Source: Desulfosporosinus sp. UBA5188 (lineage in GTDB: Bacteria; Bacillota; Desulfitobacteriia; Desulfitobacteriales; Desulfitobacteriaceae). Taken from it: a stretch of DNA of 6,518 nt. Under the pieces are notes generated by a model, which ran no database searches, was not told the origin of the DNA, and saw only the letters and a list, made by a program, of their open reading frames with translations. Shown here one piece after another: positions 1-5,741 of this stretch. Location: positions 1-6,518 of the forward strand of contig DHWG01000146.1 of NCBI GenBank assembly GCA_002413075.1, written 5' to 3'. Position numbers and translations under genes: made by a program. The first letter of the stretch is position 1. Each line of letters starts with the position of its first letter.

Positions 1-381
1 ACGTAGAGCAACCGTTGCGTTTTATAAAATATGCGCTTAAACATAAGAACAAACAGTGCACACAGATTATGATCATAACGACATGTATGAATATGGCGCT
101 TAAGACCCTGTTTAAAATAATCAGAGGACGATGGGATGTTGAGAACTCCATTTTTAATAACTTGAAAACTGAATGTGGCTTAGAACATTGCTTTGTGCAT
201 GGAGGGAGGGCAGTAGAAGTCGTGTTTTATTTGATCTTCATTACATCAAATATTTTTTCAATTATTTTTAGTTAGACGACTGAGAAACCATTTTACAACT
301 CAACGAGAAATGGTAAGACTTTTATTAAAAGGACTATATCTGCTGAAGTATAATTCCGAATTGGTTTTTAGCAGCTCGTAG
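1..381 (+). pseudogene. C-terminal part of an IS4-like DDE transposase, frameshifted, open at the window edge
   Basis: The frame is open from the window edge (it reads VEQPLRF from base 3) and contains RGRWDVENSIFNNLK, the region around the last catalytic acid of IS4-type transposases (R-x3-E, with E the likely third acid of the DDE triad). It is followed by LEHCFVHGG and a hydrophobic stretch. This frame stops at 273-275. The shifted frame carries on from base 268 as LVRRLRNHFTTQREMVRLLL and ends SSS-stop at 379-381, which is how I remember these proteins ending. Removing one T from the run at 265-269 joins the two parts with no gap, so I infer a one-base insertion. A TTG at base 15 could pose as a start, but homology runs upstream of it. 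The N-terminal half is absent here; a matching middle piece lies at 1069-1260 on the other strand. The family is recalled, not searched. Confidence 0.83.
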
Positions 382-440
382 AGATTAAACAATTGAATGA
401 GAATTAGTAGCTCATAGAGATTAAACAATTTAATAAGACT
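369..440. repeat. 36-bp tandem direct repeat, two copies, at the 3' end of the transposase
   Basis: Copy 1 is 369-404 and copy 2 is 405-440. The first 26 bases of each (369-394 and 405-430) differ at only two positions, and the remaining ten are less alike. Copy 1 includes the last codons and stop of the transposase (AGC AGC TCG TAG). Copy 2 repeats the same set as AGT AGC TCA TAG, so it looks like a duplicated gene end. The sequence between the transposase stop and the histidine kinase fragment (382-535) is AT-rich, and I see nothing else assignable in it. Confidence 0.82.
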
Positions 441-535
441 ATATAATTTTGGGGTAGGGGAAGGTGTAGCCATTTTTAATTAGAACTAGACAAAAGGTAG
501 GATAATGTGCAAAATAGTTGAAATTTACAATATGA

Positions 536-1093
536 GGCCTCCAACTATTGGGTTCAAGACCTGGAAATGCATATCAGAAGTCTACCTTCGACCTGATGAT
601 TTCGGAACTGGATCGGGCCAACGGGATTATTACAGAATTCCTCTCACTGGCTCAAACAAAGCGAACTGAACTGAAATCCCAAAACCTTAATGACATTCTG
701 AATAATTTATATCCTCTTTTACAAGCAGACACTTTTACCCAAAATAAACAGATTTGTTTCATTCCAGGGGAGATTCCCTATCTAGAACTAAATGTCAATG
801 AAATCACCCAACTGGTTCTTAATTTAACCCGCAATGGACTTGAAGCAATGCCTGAAAGAGGTTGTCTAAATGTTAAAAGTTATGTGGAGGATATCACGGT
901 AGTGCTAGAGATTGCGGATGAGGGATGTGGAATTCCACCAGAAAATCTTAGGTTGATAGGAACACCCTTTTTTACTACTAAAGATAGTGGGACTGGGTTG
1001 GGCCTGGCAACATGCTACAATATTGCAGAATCTCATAACGCCAAGATCGATATCGATTCTAGTTCTATGTCCATTGTAAATGTTGACTCGTAA
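536..1093 (+). pseudogene. Truncated sensor histidine kinase (end of HisKA plus most of the HATPase_c domain)
   Basis: The ATP-binding core is well preserved. Numbering from the TTG at 548: the second HisKA helix (about 14-36, FDLMISELDRANGIITEF), the N-box LNLTRNGLEAM (91-101), the G1 box DEGCGIP (124-130), the F-box GTPFFTTKD (138-146) and the G2 box GTGLGLA (148-154). The phospho-acceptor helix with its HE motif is missing, so this cannot be a working kinase. Family-like sequence (GLQLLG) continues upstream of the TTG to base 536, and a TGA at 533-535 sits where related kinases usually have arginine, which fits a CGA-to-TGA change. The TTG is therefore not a real start. At the other end, homology fades after KIDIDSSS (about 1061), and the last residues to the stop at 1093 come from a transposase fragment read on the wrong strand. 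Confidence 0.85.
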
Positions 1094-1260
1094 ACTTTGA
1101 CTTTCTCAAATCCCTTTTCATCTTCCAAAGCATCAACTGCCTCCGACTTATTTACCTTCTTTTCTGCTAGCCGTAAACTGTTGTTATTATTGTTTTGTGC
1201 TCTTACAATCGCATCAATACCAAGATTTTTCCAGTGGTTAATCCAAATAGAATTACAATC
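1069..1260 (-). pseudogene. Internal fragment of an IS4-like transposase, same type as the fragment at 1-381
   Basis: Read on the minus strand from 1260 to 1069, an open frame of 64 codons gives DCNSIWINHWKNLGIDAIVR, a run of five asparagines, LRLAEKKVNKSEAVD and finally FEKVKVYESTFTMD. I recognise this as the segment just before the VEQPLRF part in the transposase family represented at 1-381; together the pieces would read as one protein with about one residue between them. There is no start codon of its own, and a stop lies in frame just upstream (about 1276-1278). Homology ends at about 1069, where the next minus-strand codons (ATA GAA CTA GAA) are the histidine kinase read backwards. The upstream end abuts or slightly overlaps the ApbE-like fragment in another frame, so the exact boundary there is uncertain. 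Confidence 0.78.
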
Positions 1261-1418
1261 TGTGCAGAAAGACGGCTGAGCTCACTTTGGTTATTAAAAC
1301 GACTACACACACTTTCTATGTGGTAAAAGGCTGCGAATGCCCGTGCCATGCTCTCTTCTATCTCTGTTTCTGAATGGGAAGTTACAATCTTAATGGTTAC
1401 GACTTTGTCCGGAGCTGG
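1257..1418 (-). pseudogene. N-terminal fragment resembling ApbE (FAD:protein FMN transferase)
   Basis: A minus-strand frame (ATG at 1458-1460, stop at 1203-1205) contains VVTIKIV followed about 16 residues later by MARAFAAFYHIESVCSRFNN and QSELSRLSAQI. This matches the ApbE N-terminal pattern of MDTVV-type strand, helix, then SRFxxxSELSRLNA. ApbE attaches FMN to flavoproteins such as RnfG or NqrC and is usually above 300 residues. Only about 50 residues are present. After SAQI the frame runs into transposase DNA read out of phase. The residues before about position 15 (MGKGLTRVCNLQRK) do not look like an ApbE signal peptide and probably belong to another element. The expected MDT is replaced by PDK. 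The fragment is non-functional; the assignment rests on a short motif. Confidence 0.6.
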
Positions 1419-1460
1419 TTTCCTTTGCAAGTTGCATACTCTTGTTAACCCCTTCCCCAT

Positions 1461-1898
1461 GTAGCCGGCTTTACCGTCCTCGGAGTACTATGAGTTAATC
1501 CGACTCCCTGCTCGTCTTCAGTCTTCCTCTTTTGTGATGTTAATATTTCCGTTTGTAGCAATGCTAAAAACTTTTGGCAATTTAGACAATCGCTTATTAT
1601 CTCCAATTTTATCATCTTGCTCCGTCGAGAAGTCGATTGTTTAGCTATCTTCGTTCACTGCTTTGACATTAAGGTAAAACCGTAGACCCAAGCGTTGAAT
1701 ATTCCTGTCGCCATTTTAGCCCCTCTAATACTTCGCTTTGTTGCAGTTCAGCAATAATCGATATTTTTTATTAGAGAAGCCCCGTACAATGCTACTTACA
1801 GCCGTCGGGACTTCTCCATTCATATACTCCGCTTTACTCTTGTACCCATATTCCATTTTGGCACTCGTCTTATAGGAATAATTTTTTTTGTAGTTGGA
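1461..1898. other. Gene-free debris region downstream of fhs
   Basis: I find no recognisable gene in these 438 bases. Two short minus-strand open frames exist. One runs from 1856 to 1725 (43 codons, starting MEYGYKSKAEYMNGEV). The other runs from 1615 to 1445 (56 codons) and contains the phrase GVGLTHSTPRT. I recognise neither as a protein, and both lack a convincing ribosome binding site. The phrase and its DNA around 1445-1530 vaguely recall the leader region of group II introns or other multicopy elements in Clostridia, but I cannot support that from sequence alone. A minus-strand piece at 1658-1770 (AELQQSEVLEGLKWRQEY) is open for about 30 codons and is also unassigned. The hairpin in this region is listed separately. 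The mixture of short unrelated pieces fits decayed mobile or horizontally acquired DNA. Confidence 0.5.
1774..1816 (-). other. Long imperfect hairpin downstream of fhs
   Basis: Arms 1774-1784 (GAGAAGCCCCG) and 1806-1816 (CGGGACTTCTC) are inverted repeats with one mismatch and a 21-base loop. In minus-strand RNA the mismatch becomes a G-U pair, giving 11 consecutive pairs; in plus-strand RNA it is a C-A mismatch. This favours the minus strand, the direction of fhs, whose stop lies 82 bases upstream. No run of U follows the stem on that strand (AATAAAAAAT instead), so it is not a classical intrinsic terminator. It could be part of a mobile-element end or simply relic structure. Confidence 0.4.
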
Positions 1899-3569
1899 TT
1901 AGAACAATCCAGTAATGATTCCGTCAGCATCAATATCCATCCTCATCGCTGCCGGACGTTTCGGTAATCCTGGCATGGTCATAATAGCGCCCGTAACCGC
2001 TACCAGGAACCCGGCCCCAGCAGAGAGACGGAGTTCCCGAACTGTGATCGTAAAATCTGTCGGTCGACCTAATCGCGTAGCATCATCTGTGAGTGAGTAT
2101 TGTGTCTTTGCCATGCAGATCGGCAAATTGCCATAACCCATTTCCACATATTTCTTCATAGATGCTTGTGCTACTTTATCGAAGTTAACGCCATCGGCTC
2201 CATAAATCTCTTTAGCTATTTTCTCGATTTTTTCCTCAATGGACAAATCCAATTCATAGAGAACATTGAACTTGGATTCTTTGCGCTCAAGTACGGAAAG
2301 TATTGTTTCGGCAAGCTCAATGCCGCCTTCCCCACCTCGCGTAAATACTTCGGAAAGTGCCACTTCTGCGCCTAACTCCTGACATCTCTCGCGCACCAAG
2401 TTTAGCTCTGCTTCTGTATCCGTTGGGAACCGGTTAATCGCGACGACCGCTGGGACACCAAATTTAGCCATGTTTTCAATATGTTTTTCAAGATTGACCA
2501 CGCCTTGTGCTAAAGCTTCTAAATCTTCTGGGCCTAACTGATCCTTGGCAACTCCACCATTCATCTTTAAAGCCCGAACCGTGGCCACAATGACGACAGC
2601 TTCAGGTTTCAGGCCACCGAAGCGACACTTAAGATCAAAGAATTTTTCCGCTCCAAGATCAGCACCAAAACCGGCCTCTGTAACGAGATAATCCGCCAGT
2701 TTGAGACCTATTTTCGTTGCCATGAGGCTGTTACAGCCATGAGCAATATTTGCAAACGGTCCACCATGGATAAACACAGGCGTGTTTTCCAAGGTTTGGA
2801 CCAGATTTGGTTTAATCGCGTCTTTCATCAGGAGTGCCATTGCACCTTCGGCTTCTAAATCATGGGCAGTTACAGGCTTTCCTTCATAAGTATAGGCCAC
2901 AACGATCTTGCCAAAACGTGCTTTGAGATCCATGAGATCACTTGCAAGACAAAGGATCGCCATAACTTCAGAAGCTACGGTTATATCATAGCCACTTTCA
3001 CGAGGGACTCCTTCCATCTTGCCGCCCAAACCCATAACAATTTTGCGTAAAGCACGGTCATTCATATCCACAACCCGACGGAATACAACTTGACGAGGAT
3101 CAATATTTAATAGGTTTCCTTGTTGAATACTGTTGTCTAACATCGCAGCTAAGAGACTATGGGACGACGTGATGGCATGGAAATCTCCGGTGAAGTGTAG
3201 ATTGATATCTTCCATGGGCACGACTTGAGCATACCCACCGCCAGCGGCACCACCCTTAACTCCAAAACAAGGACCCAGTGATGGTTCTCGCACCGCAATC
3301 ATGGCTTTCTTGCCCATTTTCGAAAGTGCCTGCCCTAATCCCACGGTTGTAGTCGTTTTTCCTTCTCCTGCAGGGGTAGGATTAATCGCGGTTACTAAGA
3401 TGAGCTTGCCATTGGGCTTATCTTGTAACCGGTTCCAAACACTTAGATTAATTTTGGCTTTATATTTGCCATAAGATTCTATCTCATCCTCTTGTAAATC
3501 GAGGTTTTGGGCAATCTCTAAGATTGGTTTCATGACGGCTGCCTGTGCAATTTCGATGTCGCTTTTCAT
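1899..3569 (-). CDS. fhs: Formate-tetrahydrofolate ligase (10-formyl-THF synthetase)
   Basis: This cytoplasmic enzyme makes 10-formyl-tetrahydrofolate from formate, THF and ATP, the THF-loading step of the methyl branch of the Wood-Ljungdahl pathway; it also supplies one-carbon units for biosynthesis. The 556 residues match the usual length of about 555-560. The P-loop is PTPAGEGKTTTT (64-75). The two family signatures are intact: EPSLGPCFGVKGGAAGGGYA (95-114) with NLHFTGDFHAI following, and VATVRALKMNGG in the second half. The protein ends normally with DADGIITGLF. The ATG is preceded by AGGGGT seven bases upstream (3577-3582), so the start is well supported. It is the last gene of the cluster, separated by 43 bases from the RACo remnant upstream; its 3' side faces mobile-element debris. 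No intrinsic terminator is visible after its stop. Confidence 0.98.
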   Translation of the reverse strand: MKSDIEIAQAAVMKPILEIAQNLDLQEDEIESYGKYKAKINLSVWNRLQDKPNGKLILVTAINPTPAGEGKTTTTVGLGQALSKMGKKAMIAVREPSLGPCFGVKGGAAGGGYAQVVPMEDINLHFTGDFHAITSSHSLLAAMLDNSIQQGNLLNIDPRQVVFRRVVDMNDRALRKIVMGLGGKMEGVPRESGYDITVASEVMAILCLASDLMDLKARFGKIVVAYTYEGKPVTAHDLEAEGAMALLMKDAIKPNLVQTLENTPVFIHGGPFANIAHGCNSLMATKIGLKLADYLVTEAGFGADLGAEKFFDLKCRFGGLKPEAVVIVATVRALKMNGGVAKDQLGPEDLEALAQGVVNLEKHIENMAKFGVPAVVAINRFPTDTEAELNLVRERCQELGAEVALSEVFTRGGEGGIELAETILSVLERKESKFNVLYELDLSIEEKIEKIAKEIYGADGVNFDKVAQASMKKYVEMGYGNLPICMAKTQYSLTDDATRLGRPTDFTITVRELRLSAGAGFLVAVTGAIMTMPGLPKRPAAMRMDIDADGIITGLF

Positions 3570-3612
3570 GTTACTTACCCCTATTCTAGTTTATTTAGAT
3601 TAATGATAAATG

Positions 3613-3846
3613 TCAAAAGAATGTACATTGACCAAAAATACTATTGAATCTTGGGTAACTGCCCAATTCAACAAATTCGACAACTTCAGCAATCGCCTTC
3701 TCTCTACGGAATTCGCTTGAAGAAAGTAACGCCAATTTAGCGCCAGTACCAGCTGCATTGCTGATCATTTTAATTTTACTTTCCAGTTCAAGAGGAATCA
3801 ATCCTATGACACACCTTGGAAACATATTTACGGAAAAGATTTTCAC
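3613..3846 (-). pseudogene. C-terminal remnant of RACo-type corrinoid activation protein (DUF4445/ASKHA family)
   Basis: The conserved tail of the family is clear: IGLIPLELESKIKMISNAAG followed by TGAKLALLS, then a helical segment EFRREKAIAEVVEFVEL and a short aromatic end with FGQCTFF before the TGA. RACo (also called AcsV) is an ATP-dependent activator that reduces the oxidised Co(II) corrinoid iron-sulfur protein back to Co(I). It is normally over 600 residues with an N-terminal 2Fe-2S ferredoxin domain. Only about 78 residues from the GTG at 3844-3846 remain. The frame is open a little further upstream, to a stop at about 3898-3900, but those residues look decayed: the usual glycine-rich AGAFGNY segment is not recognisable. 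No ferredoxin cysteines and no ATPase motifs are present. It lies between acsE and fhs in the same direction, where an intact gene would make sense. The C-terminus is intact, so the 5' portion was lost by deletion. Confidence 0.8.
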
Positions 3847-3907
3847 AGTGTGTTTATTAGCTGGTGTTGATCCGAGGAGCTTTTTATTTATTTCATTTCA
3901 CTTGATA

Positions 3908-4702
3908 TTAACGTGCGCGGAAAACCTTCAGATAAGAATCGGCATAAATGCTCTGGTTGAGCAGGATTTCACAGGTCGCAGCAGCATCCACAAGGGCATC
4001 GTCATTGGCATCCATAATCGCAGCATCAAGTCCTGACGCGATCGCCATGGCAAGGAACGTGCGATTAATTAAATTACGATCGGGTGATTTCTGTGACACA
4101 TTTGATAAGCCAAGTACCGTACGTGGTGCGGGGTTTGCCAACATTTTTATTTGACGTAGGGACTCTAAAACTTCTGGGCAATGATCTTGAGCGACGTTAA
4201 CTGGGAGAATAAGAGGATCAAGGAAGAGGTCTTCCATTGGTAGACCGTATTCATCGGCAGCTGCGACTAATTCCATGGCAAAAGCTACACGGTTCTCAGC
4301 GTTCTTAGGAATTCCCTTCTTATCCATGGTTAAACCGATGATACCTGCGTTATATTGAATGGCCATCGGGAAAACACGCTCAATTTTAGCTTGTTCTGCT
4401 GGGCAGGAGTTAATAATCGCAGGGCGCTTACAATGTTTTAATCCTGCTTCAATGGCATCATAGTTTGTTGAGTCTAAAACAAGTGGTAATTCTGAGACTT
4501 CTTGAACGACTTTGACCATCCATTCATAAGCTGCTGCACGCTCTTCTTTCGGGATTGCAGGGCCGGAATTCAGATCAAGATAGTGAGCGCCTCCTTCTTC
4601 TTGCTTTACAGCCCAATATTGTAACGCTTTTGGGTCTTTATTACGAAGTCCATCTCCAATATCAGTAAACATCCCGTTAATACGTTCGCCAAATATAAGC
4701 AT
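3908..4702 (-). CDS. acsE: 5-methyltetrahydrofolate:corrinoid iron-sulfur protein methyltransferase
   Basis: AcsE (MeTr) carries the methyl group from methyl-THF to Co(I) of the corrinoid iron-sulfur protein, linking the methyl branch to acetyl-CoA synthase. It is a soluble TIM-barrel homodimer of the pterin-binding family. From the ATG at 4700-4702 the protein is 264 residues and begins MLIFGERINGMF, like characterised homologues of about 262. Expected active-site residues are present: Asp77 in LVLDSTN, Asp162 in DPLILPVN and Asn201 in GLSNVSQ, corresponding to Asp75, Asp160 and Asn199 of the Moorella enzyme as I recall them. An in-frame ATG six codons upstream (4718-4720) gives 270 residues. 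I prefer the inner start because an AAAGG (4713-4717) lies ten bases before it and homologues start there; the outer one has only a weak GCGGAT. It lies 61 bases after acsD. Confidence 0.96.
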   Translation of the reverse strand: MLIFGERINGMFTDIGDGLRNKDPKALQYWAVKQEEGGAHYLDLNSGPAIPKEERAAAYEWMVKVVQEVSELPLVLDSTNYDAIEAGLKHCKRPAIINSCPAEQAKIERVFPMAIQYNAGIIGLTMDKKGIPKNAENRVAFAMELVAAADEYGLPMEDLFLDPLILPVNVAQDHCPEVLESLRQIKMLANPAPRTVLGLSNVSQKSPDRNLINRTFLAMAIASGLDAAIMDANDDALVDAAATCEILLNQSIYADSYLKVFRAR

Positions 4703-4712
4703 TCGGTCACAA

Positions 4713-4717
4713 CCTTT
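4713..4717 (-). promoter_or_regulatory. Probable ribosome binding site of acsE, deciding the inner ATG
   Basis: AAAGG on the minus strand lies ten bases before the ATG at 4700-4702. It falls inside the six extra codons that would exist if the outer ATG at 4718-4720 were used, which argues that the inner ATG is the start. The spacing is slightly long. Confidence 0.5.
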
Positions 4718-4763
4718 CATAATTTATCCGCTAAGGGTTTAATGAAACATTTCCATTACAGAC

Positions 4764-5726
4764 TTATTGGTTCATCATATCGGCAATGTGCTTCTTAACT
4801 ATGCCAGCTGCTTTTGGGTTACGCATTACAAGGATACTAGCTCCAACTTCGAGCACACCAGAAGCGGTGACGGCTTCCCAGAGCACACTACGATCTTCGA
4901 GATCTCCCCAGCCTGGAAATTCTTCCTCAGATGCATGAGCTTCTTTACACCGATTGGCTTCGTAGCCAACGGTACAAATGATAGGCATGGATAGCATTCT
5001 ATCTCCAGCCAAGGCTCCAAGGCGTGCTCGCTCCATAATAGAATAAACATATTCAATGCCGAATCCAAGACCCGCAACAGTTGGATCGATGATAATTTTG
5101 TTTAGGGGTAAGCCCATTTCGTTGATTAGAATATTAAGCTGTTTACAGATGTTAATATCAAGGGGTGACCGAGCAATCAAAGTGTGTTTATGAACCATCG
5201 CTGCAGCAGCCATCGACTTGTAGTCATTTTGCTCAGCAACCCCGATCAAAAGATTTTCACCAGCAGCAGCTTCTGCAACGGCCGTTATTACAGCATTATT
5301 TTTTTCAGGATCATTACAGCCTTCCACGATGAGTGGAACTCCAACGGCAGCTAAGACGTCCTTAACGATACGGGCACAGTCTTCAGGTGAACGATTTTCG
5401 CCTTCGGGGTCCGCTCCGTCAAATTTCAAGTAAATAAGGTCTGCGCCAAACTCTTCGACGCATTTTTTAGCCCAGGCCACAGGGTTATTGATGACATCTC
5501 CAATTTGCTTAGTGATTGTTTCACTCCATTCAGGAACAATGTCAGTAACCTCCATGGCGATCACAGCACGATTGGTGACTTGATTTTCAAAATGGAGAAA
5601 AGGTAAACCACTATCTCCCCCAACGGTCACTGTCGTAGTTCTTGTGCCTCCTTGTTCAGAAGTCGCTCCGAGAACTACCTCTCCAACTTTACTGGAATAT
5701 CTTTCTTTTACTAATGCTACGGGCAT
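4764..5726 (-). CDS. acsD: Corrinoid iron-sulfur protein, small subunit (CODH/ACS delta subunit)
   Basis: AcsD pairs with AcsC to form the corrinoid iron-sulfur protein that takes methyl from AcsE and passes it to acetyl-CoA synthase. The small subunit is a TIM barrel without metal ligands that helps bind the corrinoid at the subunit interface. The 320 residues match the usual size of about 310-325. Family features are LPFLHFENQ (41-49) and AVIAMEVTD near the N-terminus, DLIYLKFDGADPEGENRSPE in the first half, KIIIDPTVAGLGFGIEY in the second half, and the C-terminal GWGDLEDRSVLWEA region. The ATG follows a perfect AAAGGAG (5735-5741) with eight-base spacing. The Shine-Dalgarno directly abuts the stop of the upstream gene, so the two are very likely co-transcribed and may be translationally coupled. 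acsC is not in the window. Confidence 0.97.
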   Translation of the reverse strand: MPVALVKERYSSKVGEVVLGATSEQGGTRTTTVTVGGDSGLPFLHFENQVTNRAVIAMEVTDIVPEWSETITKQIGDVINNPVAWAKKCVEEFGADLIYLKFDGADPEGENRSPEDCARIVKDVLAAVGVPLIVEGCNDPEKNNAVITAVAEAAAGENLLIGVAEQNDYKSMAAAAMVHKHTLIARSPLDINICKQLNILINEMGLPLNKIIIDPTVAGLGFGIEYVYSIMERARLGALAGDRMLSMPIICTVGYEANRCKEAHASEEEFPGWGDLEDRSVLWEAVTASGVLEVGASILVMRNPKAAGIVKKHIADMMNQ

Positions 5727-5734
5727 GAACTTCG

Positions 5735-5741
5735 CTCCTTT
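5735..5741 (-). promoter_or_regulatory. Ribosome binding site of acsD
   Basis: A perfect AAAGGAG on the minus strand lies eight bases before the acsD ATG and directly after the TAG of the cooC-like gene. It fixes the acsD start and supports translation of acsD from the same transcript. Confidence 0.85.

Noticed and set aside
287..314. Hairpin ACCATTT...AAATGGT as a terminator after the transposase
   Set aside because: It lies inside the frameshifted continuation of the transposase coding region, has only seven pairs with a 14-base loop, and no T-run follows.
369..440. A short CRISPR array
   Set aside because: The two 36-base units are directly adjacent with no spacer, they diverge in the last ten bases, and the first overlaps the end of the transposase gene. 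No cas genes are present.
1097..1279. Plus-strand open frame of 60 codons
   Set aside because: It is the complement of the transposase fragment at 1069-1260 and has no recognisable protein features.
1774..1816. Intrinsic terminator for fhs
   Set aside because: There is a good stem, but no U-tract on the minus strand, and the loop is 21 bases; kept only as a hairpin.
1725..1856. Small minus-strand gene of 43 codons
   Set aside because: It lacks a clear ribosome binding site, shows no recognisable family, and lies in debris containing the hairpin.
1886..1910. Inverted repeat GGATT/AATCC overlapping the fhs stop as a terminator
   Set aside because: The stem is only five pairs and is followed on the minus strand by A-rich, not T-rich, sequence.
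1915..3050. Plus-strand open frames opposite fhs
   Set aside because: They are antisense shadows of a highly conserved, complete gene, with no ribosome binding site and no family resemblance.
4826..5077. Second minus-strand open frame inside acsD
   Set aside because: It is an out-of-frame shadow of the conserved acsD coding region.
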